A stretch of 64,000 nucleotides of DNA from Tateyamaria sp. syn59 (GCF_007995245.1 NZ_VCBA01000013.1:25086-89085); one strand, 5' to 3'. Shown: positions 39,325-48,186, counted from the first letter of the stretch. The notes: generated by a model from the sequence alone, not told the origin. Program-made: numbers and translations.

Positions 39325-39470
39325 CTTTCGTCTCCTTTTTTCGGGTGACGTAAGGGTAGGGCGGATGGGCCGTTCTGCCAAAGGAAAACAGGTTTGGGCG
39401 CATCAGGATGCGCCTTACTGCATACTCTCGCGTCACTCGTAAGGCGGAGGTGTCCTCCGTGCTTGCCGAT

Positions 39471-40778
39471 TTAATCCTCGGCGAAGACGCGGGCGAAGAT
39501 CGTGTCGACATGCTTGGTGTGGTAGCCAAGGTCGAACTTTTCCTCGATTTCTGCCGGGCTGAGCGCGGCGGTGACGTCCGCATCTGCCAGCAGCTCTTCC
39601 TTGAAATCGGTGCGGTGTTCCCAGACCTTCAGCGCGTTGCGCTGAACGTATGTATAGGCGTCTTCGCGGCTCACGCCCGCTTGGGTCAGGGCCAGGAGCA
39701 CGCGCTGGCTCATTACGAGGCCGGGGAACTTGTTCATGTTTTCCAGCATGTTCTCGGGGAAGATCAGCATCTTGTCGACGACGCTTGTCAGGCGGGCGAG
39801 GGCGAAGTCGAGCGTGATGGTGGCGTCTGGCCCGATCATCCGTTCCACCGACGAGTGGCTGATATCGCGTTCGTGCCAGAGGGCCACGTTTTCCATCGCC
39901 GGGATGACGGCGGAGCGGACCATGCGGGCGAGGCCGGTGAGGTTCTCGGTTAGTACGGGGTTCTTCTTGTGCGGCATGGCTGACGAGCCTTTTTGGCCCA
40001 TCGAGAAGAACTCGGCCCCTTCCAGCACCTCGGTCCGTTGCATGTGGCGGATTTCGACGGCGATGTTTTCGATGGAGCTTGCCACCACGCCGAGGGTTGC
40101 GAAGAAGGCGGCGTGCCGGTCGCGGGGAATCACTTGAGTGCTGATCGGTTCGGGGACGAGGCCCAGCTTGGCGCAGACGTGATCTTCGACCGCCGGGTCA
40201 ATATTGGCGAAGGTGCCGACCGCGCCGCTGATGGCGCCGGTGGCAATCTCGGCCCGTGCATCGCGCATGCGGGAAAGGTTGCGGTCCATTTCGGCGTAGA
40301 AGCGGGCGAAGGTGAGGCCCATGGTTGTGGGTTCGGCGTGGATGCCGTGGCTGCGGCCAATGCGGACTGTGTCCTTGTGTTCATACGCGCGGCGCTTGAG
40401 GGCGGCGAGCAACCCTTCGAGATCGGCGATCAGGATGTCGGCGGCGCGGGTGAGCTGGACGTTGAAGCAGGTGTCGAGCACGTCCGAAGACGTCATGCCC
40501 TGGTGGACGAAGCGTGCCTCTTCGCTGCCCACATGTTCGGCGAGGTGCGTGAGGAAGGCGATGACGTCGTGTTTGGTCACGGCTTCGATTTCGTCGATGC
40601 GGGCCACGTCGAATTCGACATCTTTGGCTTTCCAGACGGCGTCGGCGTTTGCGCGGGGGATGACGCCGAGGTCTGCCATGGCGTCGCAGGCGTGGGCCTC
40701 GATCTCGTACCAGATGCGGAACTTGGTGGCCGGAGCCCAGATCGCGACCATGTCGGGGCGGGAATAACGTGGGATCAT
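39471..40778 (-). CDS. purB: Adenylosuccinate lyase
   Basis: The 435-residue enzyme starts after AAAGGTGCCCC. It cleaves SAICAR and adenylosuccinate in purine synthesis. Fumarase/aspartase-superfamily signatures are present: TSSDVLDTCFNVQL, the GRSHGIHAEPTTMGLTFARF segment with the catalytic His, and the flexible signature loop MGQKGSSAMPHKKNPV. Length is normal. It starts a short run of minus-strand genes with the small secreted proteins. Confidence 0.97.
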   Translation of the reverse strand: MIPRYSRPDMVAIWAPATKFRIWYEIEAHACDAMADLGVIPRANADAVWKAKDVEFDVARIDEIEAVTKHDVIAFLTHLAEHVGSEEARFVHQGMTSSDVLDTCFNVQLTRAADILIADLEGLLAALKRRAYEHKDTVRIGRSHGIHAEPTTMGLTFARFYAEMDRNLSRMRDARAEIATGAISGAVGTFANIDPAVEDHVCAKLGLVPEPISTQVIPRDRHAAFFATLGVVASSIENIAVEIRHMQRTEVLEGAEFFSMGQKGSSAMPHKKNPVLTENLTGLARMVRSAVIPAMENVALWHERDISHSSVERMIGPDATITLDFALARLTSVVDKMLIFPENMLENMNKFPGLVMSQRVLLALTQAGVSREDAYTYVQRNALKVWEHRTDFKEELLADADVTAALSPAEIEEKFDLGYHTKHVDTIFARVFAED

Positions 40779-40858
40779 GGGGCACCTTTTATGTCTGTCG
40801 GATCGTTGCCCGCGTCCTTAGACTGAGGCCCGGTGAACGACAAGACGAAGGCCATCAT

Positions 40859-40936
40859 ATGAGACGCTTTGCCCTGATGCTGGCAATCGTGCCGGGTGCG
40901 GCGGATGACATCACCGGGGCGTGCCATGCCGACTGA
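40859..40936 (+). CDS. 25-residue leader-like ORF overlapping the DUF6314 start
   Basis: An ATG at 40859 with GAAGG upstream encodes MRRFALMLAIVPGAADDITG and five more residues, ending in a TGA that overlaps the next gene's ATG region (ATGCCGACTGA). It could be a leader peptide for translational coupling, or a decayed remnant of a secreted protein's signal sequence. Evidence is only the frame, the ribosome site and the overlap. Confidence 0.3.
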   Translation: MRRFALMLAIVPGAADDITGACHAD

Positions 40937-41336
40937 ACGGGTGCTGGCGGATTTCGAGGGGGCTTGGAAGATCGAGCGTGTGATCACTCCCGAGGTGGGA
41001 GCGTCTGCGCGGTTCTCGGGGAGCGCGACGTGGACGGCGCAGTCAGATGATCTTGCCTATGCCGAGGTGGGGACACTGTATATAGACGGGGCCGCACCCA
41101 TGCAGGCGGAGCGGCGGTATCTGTGGACGCCGGGCTTGCATGTCTATTTCGATGACGGGCGGTTCTTTCATACGGTGCCTGCAGCCGGGGGTGAGGCATC
41201 GCATTGGTGCGACCCGGATTCCTATCATGTGTCTTACGATTTCTCGGACTGGCCGGACTTTCGCGCCACATGGACCGTCGAGGGGCCGCGCAAATCTTAC
41301 GTGATGACCAATCACTTTCGTCCCACCGGGCGTTGA
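40926..41336 (+). CDS. DUF6314-family protein
   Basis: This 136-residue protein is read from the ATG at 40926; in-frame starts at 40896 and 40905 are also open. The sequence has the family look: VLADFEGAWKIERVI near the start, WTAQSDDLAYAEVGTLY, RRYLWTPGLHVYFDDGRFFHTVP and a C-terminal SYDFSDWPDFRATWTVEGPRKSYVM. It probably forms a small beta-barrel or lipocalin-like cup with conserved Trp, Asp and His residues lining it. There is no signal peptide, so it is cytoplasmic. Function unknown. Confidence 0.75.
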   Translation: MPTERVLADFEGAWKIERVITPEVGASARFSGSATWTAQSDDLAYAEVGTLYIDGAAPMQAERRYLWTPGLHVYFDDGRFFHTVPAAGGEASHWCDPDSYHVSYDFSDWPDFRATWTVEGPRKSYVMTNHFRPTGR

Positions 41337-41445
41337 GCCTGCGCCGCTGCGTCTGTGATCGCAAACATCGGCTTTGCGCTTGCAGAAATTGCGGGTGCTT
41401 GGCACAAGGCTGTCAAATTTCTGTCACGTCAACAGGTGAGATCAC

Positions 41446-42045
41446 ATGGAATCGACTTGGAATAACAAGGTGCTGAGCGAAGCGTTTGGCGCGAATGAGG
41501 GCACCGCCCTGCGGATCAAGCAAGCGGCCCTCGTGGTGCTGGGCATCGCCTTTCTTGCGGTAGCAGCAAAGATCAAGGTGCCGATGTGGCCCGTTCCGAT
41601 CACCATGGGGACGTTTGCCGTACTGACCGTCGGTGCGGCTTATGGCGCGCGCCTCGGCCTCGTGACCATCATGGGGTACATGATCGTCGGCGCGCTGGGT
41701 TTTGACGTCTTTGCCGGCTCGTCGGCCGAGAAGTTCGGTCTGGAATACATGATGGGTGGCACCGGGGGCTATCTTGTTGGCTACGTGCTGGCGACGCTTG
41801 CGCTGGGCGCACTGGCCCGTCGTGGCTGGGACCGGTCGGTTGTTTGGATGGCTGTTGCCATGCTGCTCGGCAACGTGCTGATCTATGTACCCGGTCTGGC
41901 GTGGCTGGGTCAGCTTTATGGCTGGGACAAGCCGATCCTGGAATGGGGCCTGACGCCCTTCCTGATCGGTGACGCGCTGAAGCTGGCTTTGGCGGCGCTG
42001 GTTCTGCCCTTGGCCTGGAAGCTGGTGGGCCGCGCGCGCGGCTGA
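41446..42045 (+). CDS. bioY: Biotin transporter substrate-binding subunit BioY
   Basis: The 199-residue membrane protein shows BioY landmarks: KIKVPMWPVPITMGTFAVLTVGAAYGARLGL, the GGTGGYLVGYVLA segment and GDALKLALAALVLPL at the C-terminus. BioY is the S-component of energy-coupling biotin uptake and can work alone in bacteria lacking linked BioMN. No bioM or bioN is adjacent. I looked for a BioR-type palindrome upstream and did not see a convincing one. The gene ends at a strong terminator. Confidence 0.93.
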   Translation: MESTWNNKVLSEAFGANEGTALRIKQAALVVLGIAFLAVAAKIKVPMWPVPITMGTFAVLTVGAAYGARLGLVTIMGYMIVGALGFDVFAGSSAEKFGLEYMMGGTGGYLVGYVLATLALGALARRGWDRSVVWMAVAMLLGNVLIYVPGLAWLGQLYGWDKPILEWGLTPFLIGDALKLALAALVLPLAWKLVGRARG

Positions 42046-42067
42046 TCCAACGCTTGAGTTAAAGTGA

Positions 42068-42104
42068 GAGGCGCGGCTCGTGATGGGACCGCGCCTCGTT
42101 TGAT
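42068..42104 (+). terminator. Intrinsic terminator after bioY
   Basis: A perfect 9-bp stem GAGGCGCGG/CCGCGCCTC with a 12-base loop is followed by GTTTGATTTT. Confidence 0.8.
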
Positions 42105-42141
42105 TTTGGGGAACAGGTGGCGGGCCTGAGCACTTTATGTT

Positions 42142-43377
42142 CTAGGTTGTCTCAAGCACTTCGCTGGCAGGTGCGAGTTCCGTCAAGACCTTCGATGTGT
42201 GTTCGAGTGTGCGGTGCACCGGGCATTTGTCGGCAATTTCGAGCAGGCGTTGGCGCTGCGCATCGTCAAGCTGGCCGGTCAGGGTGATCCGGCGTTTCCA
42301 CTCGTCAATCTTGTCGCCTTGGGTGCCGCTTGCGTCCTGCGCGTGGACCTTGTTGTGGCTGACATCGACATGGACGTGATCCAGTGGCCACTCCTTGCGC
42401 CGCGCATACATGCGGATGGTCATGGACGTGCAGGCCGCAAGCCCGGCAGAGAGCAATCCGTAGGGCGACAGGCCCTGGTTGGTGCCGCCATAGGCGCGCG
42501 GCTCGTCGGCGAGGATGTGATGCCGCGTGCCGTGGGTGATGTCCTGTAGGAAACCCTTTGGATCGGCTTCGGAACTGCGCACGACGCCTTCGGGTGCGCC
42601 GATGGGCGGGGCGGGCGGTTTGAGTTGCAGGTATTTCTTGGCCCAGGTCGCGATGATGTCGGCGGCGTATTCGGCGTGGTCTGCATTGGTCACGAGGTGA
42701 TCGGCATCGTCGAGGGTGACGAAGCTTTTGGGGTGTTTGGCGGCCAGGAAAATCTCGCTCGCGTTGTCGATGCTGACGATGGCGTCGCGGGGGGCGTGCA
42801 GGACGAGTAGGGCAGCGTTCAGTCGGGCGATGGCGGGGTGCAGGGCTTCTTCGGCCACGTCTTCGATGAACCCTTTGCCGATGCGGAAGGGGCGGCCGCC
42901 GAGGCTGACCTCAGCCTCGCCTTCTTCGATGATCTTGGGCAGGGCGTCAGCGAAGTTGTGCGTCACGTGTTCGGGGTCGAAGGGGGCGCCGATGGTGGCG
43001 ACCGCCTTGATCTGGTCAAGCTGGGCCGTGGCCTTGAGGACGGCGGCACCGCCCAAGGAATGGCCGACCAACAGGGCGGGGGGCATGTCGCGGGTGTTGA
43101 GGTAGTCGACGGCTTTGACGAGGTCCTGCACGTTCGAGGTGAAGGATGTGTTGGCAAACTCGCCTTCGCTGTGGCCCAGACCGGTGAAGTCGAAGCGCAG
43201 GACTGCGATGCCCATCGTGGTCAGCCGCGCCGCGATGCGTCGTGCGGCGGGGATGTCCTTGCCGCAGGTGAAGCAGTGGGCGAAGACCGCCGTGGCCAGG
43301 TGCGGCCCTTCGGGCAGGTCGAGCCGTGCGTCGAGCGTTCCGGCGTGGCCGGTGAAGGTGATGCGTTCGGTGGGCAT
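42142..43377 (-). CDS. Alpha/beta hydrolase fused to an OsmC-like domain
   Basis: The ATG at 43377 follows AAGGAGACGACAC; 411 residues. Residues 1 to about 250 are an alpha/beta hydrolase with the nucleophile elbow VGHSLGGAA and a late DDADHLVTNADH containing the probable catalytic His. Residues about 265-411 are an OsmC/Ohr-like fold with its two reactive Cys (LAACTSMTIRMYARRKEWP and KCPVHRTLEHTS). OsmC proteins reduce organic hydroperoxides through such a Cys pair. Fusion of both enzymes is a known but uncharacterised architecture; one idea is detoxification of lipid hydroperoxides released by ester cleavage. It is monocistronic. Confidence 0.9.
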   Translation of the reverse strand: MPTERITFTGHAGTLDARLDLPEGPHLATAVFAHCFTCGKDIPAARRIAARLTTMGIAVLRFDFTGLGHSEGEFANTSFTSNVQDLVKAVDYLNTRDMPPALLVGHSLGGAAVLKATAQLDQIKAVATIGAPFDPEHVTHNFADALPKIIEEGEAEVSLGGRPFRIGKGFIEDVAEEALHPAIARLNAALLVLHAPRDAIVSIDNASEIFLAAKHPKSFVTLDDADHLVTNADHAEYAADIIATWAKKYLQLKPPAPPIGAPEGVVRSSEADPKGFLQDITHGTRHHILADEPRAYGGTNQGLSPYGLLSAGLAACTSMTIRMYARRKEWPLDHVHVDVSHNKVHAQDASGTQGDKIDEWKRRITLTGQLDDAQRQRLLEIADKCPVHRTLEHTSKVLTELAPASEVLETT

Positions 43378-43529
43378 GTGTCGTCTCCTTGGCTGGGAGA
43401 ATGGGGGCCGCGGGCCAAGCATGGAAGGGACATGACACGTATCTCACGCAGAGGTGTGAGTCTGACACAGTGCGTTTGTGGGGGTCGCATTGGGCGGTCG
43501 GCGGATGGGCTGACGACGTGGTGGCGCTG

Positions 43530-44618
43530 CTAGAGTGCGTGTTCTTCGGCCTTGGTTTCTGAGTGCTGGCGTTTGAAGTTCAGGTTCGCACGCTCGCGCC
43601 AGAAGGGCGTGTCGAAGGGGAGGGCGGCGTATTGCAGGTGTGTGCTGGCGTGGGTGCGTTCCGCCGTGCGTGCAGCGAGTGCGGCGTAGATCATGGGGGC
43701 TTCTGCGTCGCCTTCGACCGCATCCGCGATGGCGTTTCCGGCGAAGAAGCCACCGGAGAGCGCGTTGAAAAGCCCCTGGGAGGAGATCGGGTCGAAGGCG
43801 GCTATGGCGTCGCCGGTTGCGACCCATCCGCTCTCGCTTGCGCGGTCGAGGACGGCGCTGCGGCAGTCCAGTGTTGCGCAAGGCGTGGTCGATTTCGGGA
43901 TTGGAATGCGGGTCAGGGTGCGTGCGGCATGCTCGAGTATGGTGCCCGGTGCGTTCTGCACCCGTTTTGCGCTTTCCGCGCTGGTGACAAAGCCGACGGT
44001 CGAGCCGCAGCGGCTGGGCACGGCGTACCACCAGCCGTCTTCGGTTGCCTCGGCGACCATGATCGGTTCTGCTTCATTAGGGGTATTCCAGATTAATGCG
44101 ACGAGGTTGGGGCCGTGCAGGGCCGTCGCACCGTTGCGGCGGGCGATGTGGCTGGGCCGGCCTGTTGCGTCGATCAGATAAGAGGACGTGGCCGTTCGGA
44201 CGTTTCCATTTTCGGAGATGTCCACCTGCCAACCTGTGTCGTTTTTGCGGGTGTGTCCGATCCGTCCTTTGACAATCTTCACGCCCATGGCCGACGCGCG
44301 CGCTCGCATCGCAACGCTCAGTGAACGCCGGTCAACGCCCCAACTGTGCAGGCCGAGCCCCGGGGTTGCGCCGTGAGATTGCAACTGCGCAGTGCCCCAG
44401 ACGCTTTCGACAGCTTTGATCCGGAGAGCGTCCTCCAACACTTGGCCAAGGCCAAGGCGCTGCATGATGACGCCTGCGCCGTGCGCGAGCATTTCGGCCC
44501 GCGTCTGAGCGATGCAGTCGGCGGGATCGACAACCGTCACACTGACCCGGCATTCGGCAAGTGCGATCGCGGCGGCCAGCCCTGCAGGCCCGCCACCTGC
44601 AATCAGCACCTCTGGCAC
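43530..44618 (-). CDS. lodB: LodB-like flavoprotein (maturation partner of the quinoprotein oxidase)
   Basis: A GTG start overlaps the lodA stop by one base. The 362-residue protein has the N-terminal FAD motif VLIAGGGPAGLAAAIALAE and a second FAD-binding region WVATGDAIAAFDPISSQGLFNALSGG (GD motif), as in tryptophan-halogenase or geranylgeranyl reductase-like monooxygenases. In Marinomonas, LodB is required for forming the cysteine tryptophylquinone of LodA. The translational coupling here supports that role. A free-standing oxidoreductase is the alternative. It is the last gene of the pair. Confidence 0.82.
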   Translation of the reverse strand: MPEVLIAGGGPAGLAAAIALAECRVSVTVVDPADCIAQTRAEMLAHGAGVIMQRLGLGQVLEDALRIKAVESVWGTAQLQSHGATPGLGLHSWGVDRRSLSVAMRARASAMGVKIVKGRIGHTRKNDTGWQVDISENGNVRTATSSYLIDATGRPSHIARRNGATALHGPNLVALIWNTPNEAEPIMVAEATEDGWWYAVPSRCGSTVGFVTSAESAKRVQNAPGTILEHAARTLTRIPIPKSTTPCATLDCRSAVLDRASESGWVATGDAIAAFDPISSQGLFNALSGGFFAGNAIADAVEGDAEAPMIYAALAARTAERTHASTHLQYAALPFDTPFWRERANLNFKRQHSETKAEEHAL

Positions 44619-46576
44619 TAGACTTCGCCGCGGCCCAGCCGCTCGAATGTCTGTTCCTCAAGCACTTCGTCGGCGTCGGCTTTGGGTGCCGCGCGTCGGG
44701 CGAGCGTTGTCATGTGCTCTTCGGTCGATTGCAGGGCGACGACATCCTGTGCCAGCTTCAGGCTTGGATCACCCGCGGTGAAGGTCGGCGAGCGGCCCGT
44801 TTCGACAAAGCACGGATCGGGCAGACCGGACCCTTCGGGCGGTGTGTGCGCCTCGACCAGGCCGGTCATCCACCATTTGTGGACCATGTTGTCGATCCGT
44901 GCTGCATAGCCCGTGCCCTGCAAATCGCGCAGCCAAAAGCGGCGATGGCTGAAGTGGCGTTGTACCTGAAGCGGGGCCAGTTCCGGAGTGGTGGCAATAG
45001 TATAGGCCTCGATCGGTAACACCTGGTTCGGGACACGGGCGCCCCAAAAGCTGGGTGAGGAGAGATACAGGCTGGGCGTATAGACCAGACCTGAATTGCA
45101 GGACGCTTCGTCCGTCTGCCAGGGCACGCCCATCCAGCGGGTCAGGCTGCCGGGGCCTGTTGGGCCCCATGGACCGTCCCATGCCAGCGCCTGTTCGCGG
45201 CTGAGTGTGTCGCCATAATCCTGACGGACCGGTTCGCCTTCGGGAAGGGGGCGCAGGCGGTAGGGGACATCTGGGTTCCACATCGACGCAAGGCGCATGG
45301 GCCATGTCATCTCGATCCCCGGGTGGAACGGGCCGCCCAGACATTCGTGCAGGGCGGCGCGGTCCAACTCGCGGGGCTGGTCGCAGGTGGGGATGTCGTC
45401 AAAGGCCGGGATGGCGGGGATGCCCGTCCAATCGGCTTCGAAATCTCCGGCCGCCCAGTTTTCCAGGTGCTCGTACTGGGTTTTGGTCAGGAACAGATCC
45501 TCGCGCGTGGGGTTCACGAGCTTGCCCTTGTTCGGGCCATCCAGATACCGATCCCCGTAGGTGTCGCCATAGAATGGGGGCAGGGCGGCGTGGTTCAGCG
45601 CTTCGGTTTTGCTGTTGCGGAAGAGGTTGAAGACGGCCTGGCGGTAGGCGGCGCTTGCGTCGGTCGGGTCGGCCATTTGCGCGATGATATCGGGATCGCG
45701 GGCATCAAGCGGCGTGCCTTGACCGGCTAGGAGCAGAATGCCGTCGCAAACCCATTGGTGCCCGGTCATTCGGTCGAAAATGGGCCAGACGTCGCGGGTG
45801 AAGCTGGTCGTCGTTGGCGGCTCCAGGATCCCTTCGCGAAAGTAGAGGTCGCGTACGACATCGTCCATCGTGACCACGCCAAAGAGGCCCGGTCCGAAAT
45901 TGGGGGGTGCGACGATCACGTGGGCCGGTGTCGCCTCGAACGCGGTGTCGCCGATGGTGACGGTCGCCCGGACTGGGCCGTCGCTGGTGTCGTCGTGCCA
46001 GCCGTCATTGTTGGCGAATGTGGTGGGGACGGTGCCGGGCACCAGCGGCGCGGAGTGGCCGTGCCCGCCAAAGAACAGAAGCCGCCCGGCATCATCTGTG
46101 CGCAGTTCGCCCAAATAGACGGGTTTGCCGAAAAATGTGCCGTCGTCGAACGGCGCCGATGTCTGGTTCGGTCCGGAGATTGTGCGGGGAGACGGCCGAA
46201 TGCTGAGCCGTTCGCGATCATTGCCATTGAATGTCGCATTGCGTTTTTGGGGTTCGAATACCTGCTCCGGCGGCAAATCCATTGCGTGCTGGAATTCGTA
46301 CCATCCGGCTTTGAGATTGGCGATCTCGACCCGCCAGTCAATTTGCGCGTCAGCGTCGGTCAGTTCGCATACTTCGCCGGAATTCAGCGTTGCATATACA
46401 CGAAACCGCGCGACTTGCCGTTTCAGACGACCCTGCGCATCGCGAAAGCCATCTGTATCGTAGGGAGTCGCGCCGATGACGTCTGGCGCCAGGAAATAGT
46501 CGTCTTCGGAATTACCGACACGTGCAACACCGATGGCCGGATGTATCGCGATGCTTTTGATGTCGCTCGGCTGCAT
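44618..46576 (-). CDS. lodA: LodA/GoxA-family quinoprotein amine (amino acid) oxidase
   Basis: The ATG at 46576 has AAGGA upstream; a TTG 15 bases earlier is in frame. The 652-residue protein begins with the family motif IKSIAIHPAIGVARVGNSEDDYF. Other landmarks are FFGGHGHSAPL, FTRDVWPIFDRMTGHQWV and SSPSFWGARVPNQVLP. The family makes its own cysteine tryptophylquinone; the best candidate residues are Trp511 in FWGARVPN with Cys493 in QTDEASC, but the spacing differs from that of LodA, so an alignment is needed. LodA oxidises lysine at the epsilon amine and GoxA oxidises glycine, both releasing peroxide and ammonia. The substrate here is unknown. No signal peptide is evident. Confidence 0.85.
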   Translation of the reverse strand: MQPSDIKSIAIHPAIGVARVGNSEDDYFLAPDVIGATPYDTDGFRDAQGRLKRQVARFRVYATLNSGEVCELTDADAQIDWRVEIANLKAGWYEFQHAMDLPPEQVFEPQKRNATFNGNDRERLSIRPSPRTISGPNQTSAPFDDGTFFGKPVYLGELRTDDAGRLLFFGGHGHSAPLVPGTVPTTFANNDGWHDDTSDGPVRATVTIGDTAFEATPAHVIVAPPNFGPGLFGVVTMDDVVRDLYFREGILEPPTTTSFTRDVWPIFDRMTGHQWVCDGILLLAGQGTPLDARDPDIIAQMADPTDASAAYRQAVFNLFRNSKTEALNHAALPPFYGDTYGDRYLDGPNKGKLVNPTREDLFLTKTQYEHLENWAAGDFEADWTGIPAIPAFDDIPTCDQPRELDRAALHECLGGPFHPGIEMTWPMRLASMWNPDVPYRLRPLPEGEPVRQDYGDTLSREQALAWDGPWGPTGPGSLTRWMGVPWQTDEASCNSGLVYTPSLYLSSPSFWGARVPNQVLPIEAYTIATTPELAPLQVQRHFSHRRFWLRDLQGTGYAARIDNMVHKWWMTGLVEAHTPPEGSGLPDPCFVETGRSPTFTAGDPSLKLAQDVVALQSTEEHMTTLARRAAPKADADEVLEEQTFERLGRGEV

Positions 46577-46659
46577 CCAAAGGTCCTTCAAAAGGAATTT
46601 GTCAAAATAATTCTGTGAACCGATTTTGAGAATCGATCCATGTGTTCACGTTATGCGAG

Positions 46660-46681
46660 AATCGTAATTTAACCTACGATT
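46660..46681 (-). promoter_or_regulatory. Palindrome upstream of lodA
   Basis: AATCGTA-N8-TACGATT is a perfect inverted repeat about 84 bases upstream of the lodA start. GAGAATCG occurs twice nearby (46628 and 46657) with a further small palindrome CGATT-N5-AATCG at 46621. Together they look like binding sites for a transcription factor controlling lodAB. The regulator is not in the window. Confidence 0.45.
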
Positions 46682-46753
46682 TCTTTGAGGAAAATTGCTT
46701 GAGCCAAGCTTTGGACGTCCTGAACCCAGTTTACGTTTCCAAGAGTTCTTAAT

Positions 46754-46777
46754 GGAGTATTTGTGCGCAAATACTCC
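46754..46777 (-). terminator. Hairpin after dddP, possible terminator
   Basis: A perfect 10-bp stem GGAGTATTTG/CAAATACTCC with a 4-base loop lies 20 bases after the dddP stop. The following minus-strand bases are ATTAAGAA, so the T-run is weak. Confidence 0.55.
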
Positions 46778-46796
46778 CGTTGTTTGATGCGTTCGG

Positions 46797-48140
46797 TCAC
46801 CCGTCTCCCATGAGGGCGTGGTCAAAGGGGTAGGTGATCAGGTTTTCGTATCCGGTTTCGGTGACCAACACCTGATCCTCGAGCTTGATGGAAAAGTCGC
46901 CGCCAACTTCGCCAACTGCCGCCTCGACACACAGCACCATGCCGGGTTCGAGCGGGTAGTCGAAGGCGCCAGGTACCGCTTTGTCTGGATAAGCAACCAG
47001 CGGCCATTCATCGCACAGACCGACACCGTGCATCAGGCAGCCGTATTTCTGGGCCTGATACTTGTCGTCCAGCACATGGGTGTTCGCGGTCAATTCCGGG
47101 ATCATCACGCCAGGTTTGATCATTTCCATGTTCTGCATGATGTGCTCGTGCGCGTGTTGCATGGCATAGATCATATCGGCGCGGGGTTTCTCCTCCCCGA
47201 TCCACCAACTGCGCGAGATGTCGACGCAGATACCGTAGCTGCCCACGAGGTCGGTATCGAAGCTGATGATTTCGTTCTGTTGGCAGATGCGGGGACCGCA
47301 TTCCTGAAACCACGGATTGGTGCGTGGCCCAGACGACAGCAAGCGCGTTTCGATCCACTCGCCACCGCGTCTGACATTCTCGGTGTGCAGAACGGCCCAG
47401 ACATCATCCTCGCACGTTTTGCCATCGCCGACATTCGCACGCGCAAAGTCTTCCATCGCCTGCACAGCGGCCTCGCAGGCATTGACCGCGCAGCGCATCG
47501 CGAGGATTTCGTCCGGGCCCTTGATCGAGCGGGACTTTTCAGTGACCTCTTCGCCATCCATGACAACAAAGCCCTGCGCTTCGAGTGCGCGCAAGCCGTG
47601 CATCATGGGCTTGTCAACGGCGAGGCGGGTCAAACCCGGTGCGCGTTCGGCGCAAATCTCGCGTACGGCATTGGCAAAGACATCGGCGGCCACGTCAATC
47701 TTGTCGCCGCGGTCGAAATAGAACAGGTCGGCGCCATGTCTGACCTCGCGCACGAGCGGGTTGAATGACGACAGGAAGGGCGCGTTCTTATAATCCCAGA
47801 TGACCATGTAGCCATCGGCGCACAGCAAGACCGCCCGAAACGGATTGTGGGTGTTCCAAAGCTGCATGTTGGTCGAGTCGGTCGCGTATCGGATGTTGAG
47901 CGGGTCAAACATCAAAAGCCCGGCATAGCCTCGATCCACGATGTGCTGCGTCAGGCGCCGCCATCGGTATTCGCGCATGTTGGCGAGGTTTGGCAGGGTA
48001 AGCCCAGCGGCCTCCCATTCCTGAAACGCAAGCTGGGTCGGCCCAATCTCGATCCGATTAGCATCGTTCGGCGTGCCATCGCCCAAGGTTGCGCCGCGCT
48101 GCGGGTCGATCTTGCGGGTGTCGCGATAGTGCTGGTTCAT
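46797..48140 (-). CDS. dddP: Dimethylsulfoniopropionate lyase DddP
   Basis: The ATG at 48140 follows AAGGA and gives 447 residues. DddP is an M24-peptidase-like metalloenzyme that cleaves DMSP to dimethyl sulfide and acrylate in the cytoplasm. Counting from this start, the metal ligands known from Ruegeria DddP are all present at the same numbers: Asp295 and Asp297 (FDTD), Asp307 (CVDISR), His371 (MHGVG), Glu406 (CVEAA) and Glu421 (KLEDQ), plus the catalytic Asp377 (LCDEW). The exact match of residues and numbering makes a true DMSP lyase likely, rather than a prolidase. It faces the divergent DUF3445 gene and is followed by lodAB. Confidence 0.96.
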   Translation of the reverse strand: MNQHYRDTRKIDPQRGATLGDGTPNDANRIEIGPTQLAFQEWEAAGLTLPNLANMREYRWRRLTQHIVDRGYAGLLMFDPLNIRYATDSTNMQLWNTHNPFRAVLLCADGYMVIWDYKNAPFLSSFNPLVREVRHGADLFYFDRGDKIDVAADVFANAVREICAERAPGLTRLAVDKPMMHGLRALEAQGFVVMDGEEVTEKSRSIKGPDEILAMRCAVNACEAAVQAMEDFARANVGDGKTCEDDVWAVLHTENVRRGGEWIETRLLSSGPRTNPWFQECGPRICQQNEIISFDTDLVGSYGICVDISRSWWIGEEKPRADMIYAMQHAHEHIMQNMEMIKPGVMIPELTANTHVLDDKYQAQKYGCLMHGVGLCDEWPLVAYPDKAVPGAFDYPLEPGMVLCVEAAVGEVGGDFSIKLEDQVLVTETGYENLITYPFDHALMGDG

Positions 48141-48167
48141 GTGTGCGTCCTTGCCTGACGGTAGCGT

Positions 48168-48186
48168 GCCGCGGAAATTGCGCGGC
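48168..48186. promoter_or_regulatory. Palindrome between dddP and the DUF3445 gene
   Basis: GCCGCG-N7-CGCGGC is a perfect inverted repeat in the 106-bp divergent spacer, 27 bases upstream of the dddP start. It could be a shared operator or a leader hairpin of dddP. Confidence 0.4.

Noticed and set aside
41340..41445. BioR operator upstream of bioY
   Set aside because: No TTATNNATAA-like palindrome was visible in the spacer.
44618..46576. Naming the enzyme L-lysine 6-oxidase
   Set aside because: Family membership is clear but substrate residues and cofactor spacing cannot be confirmed.
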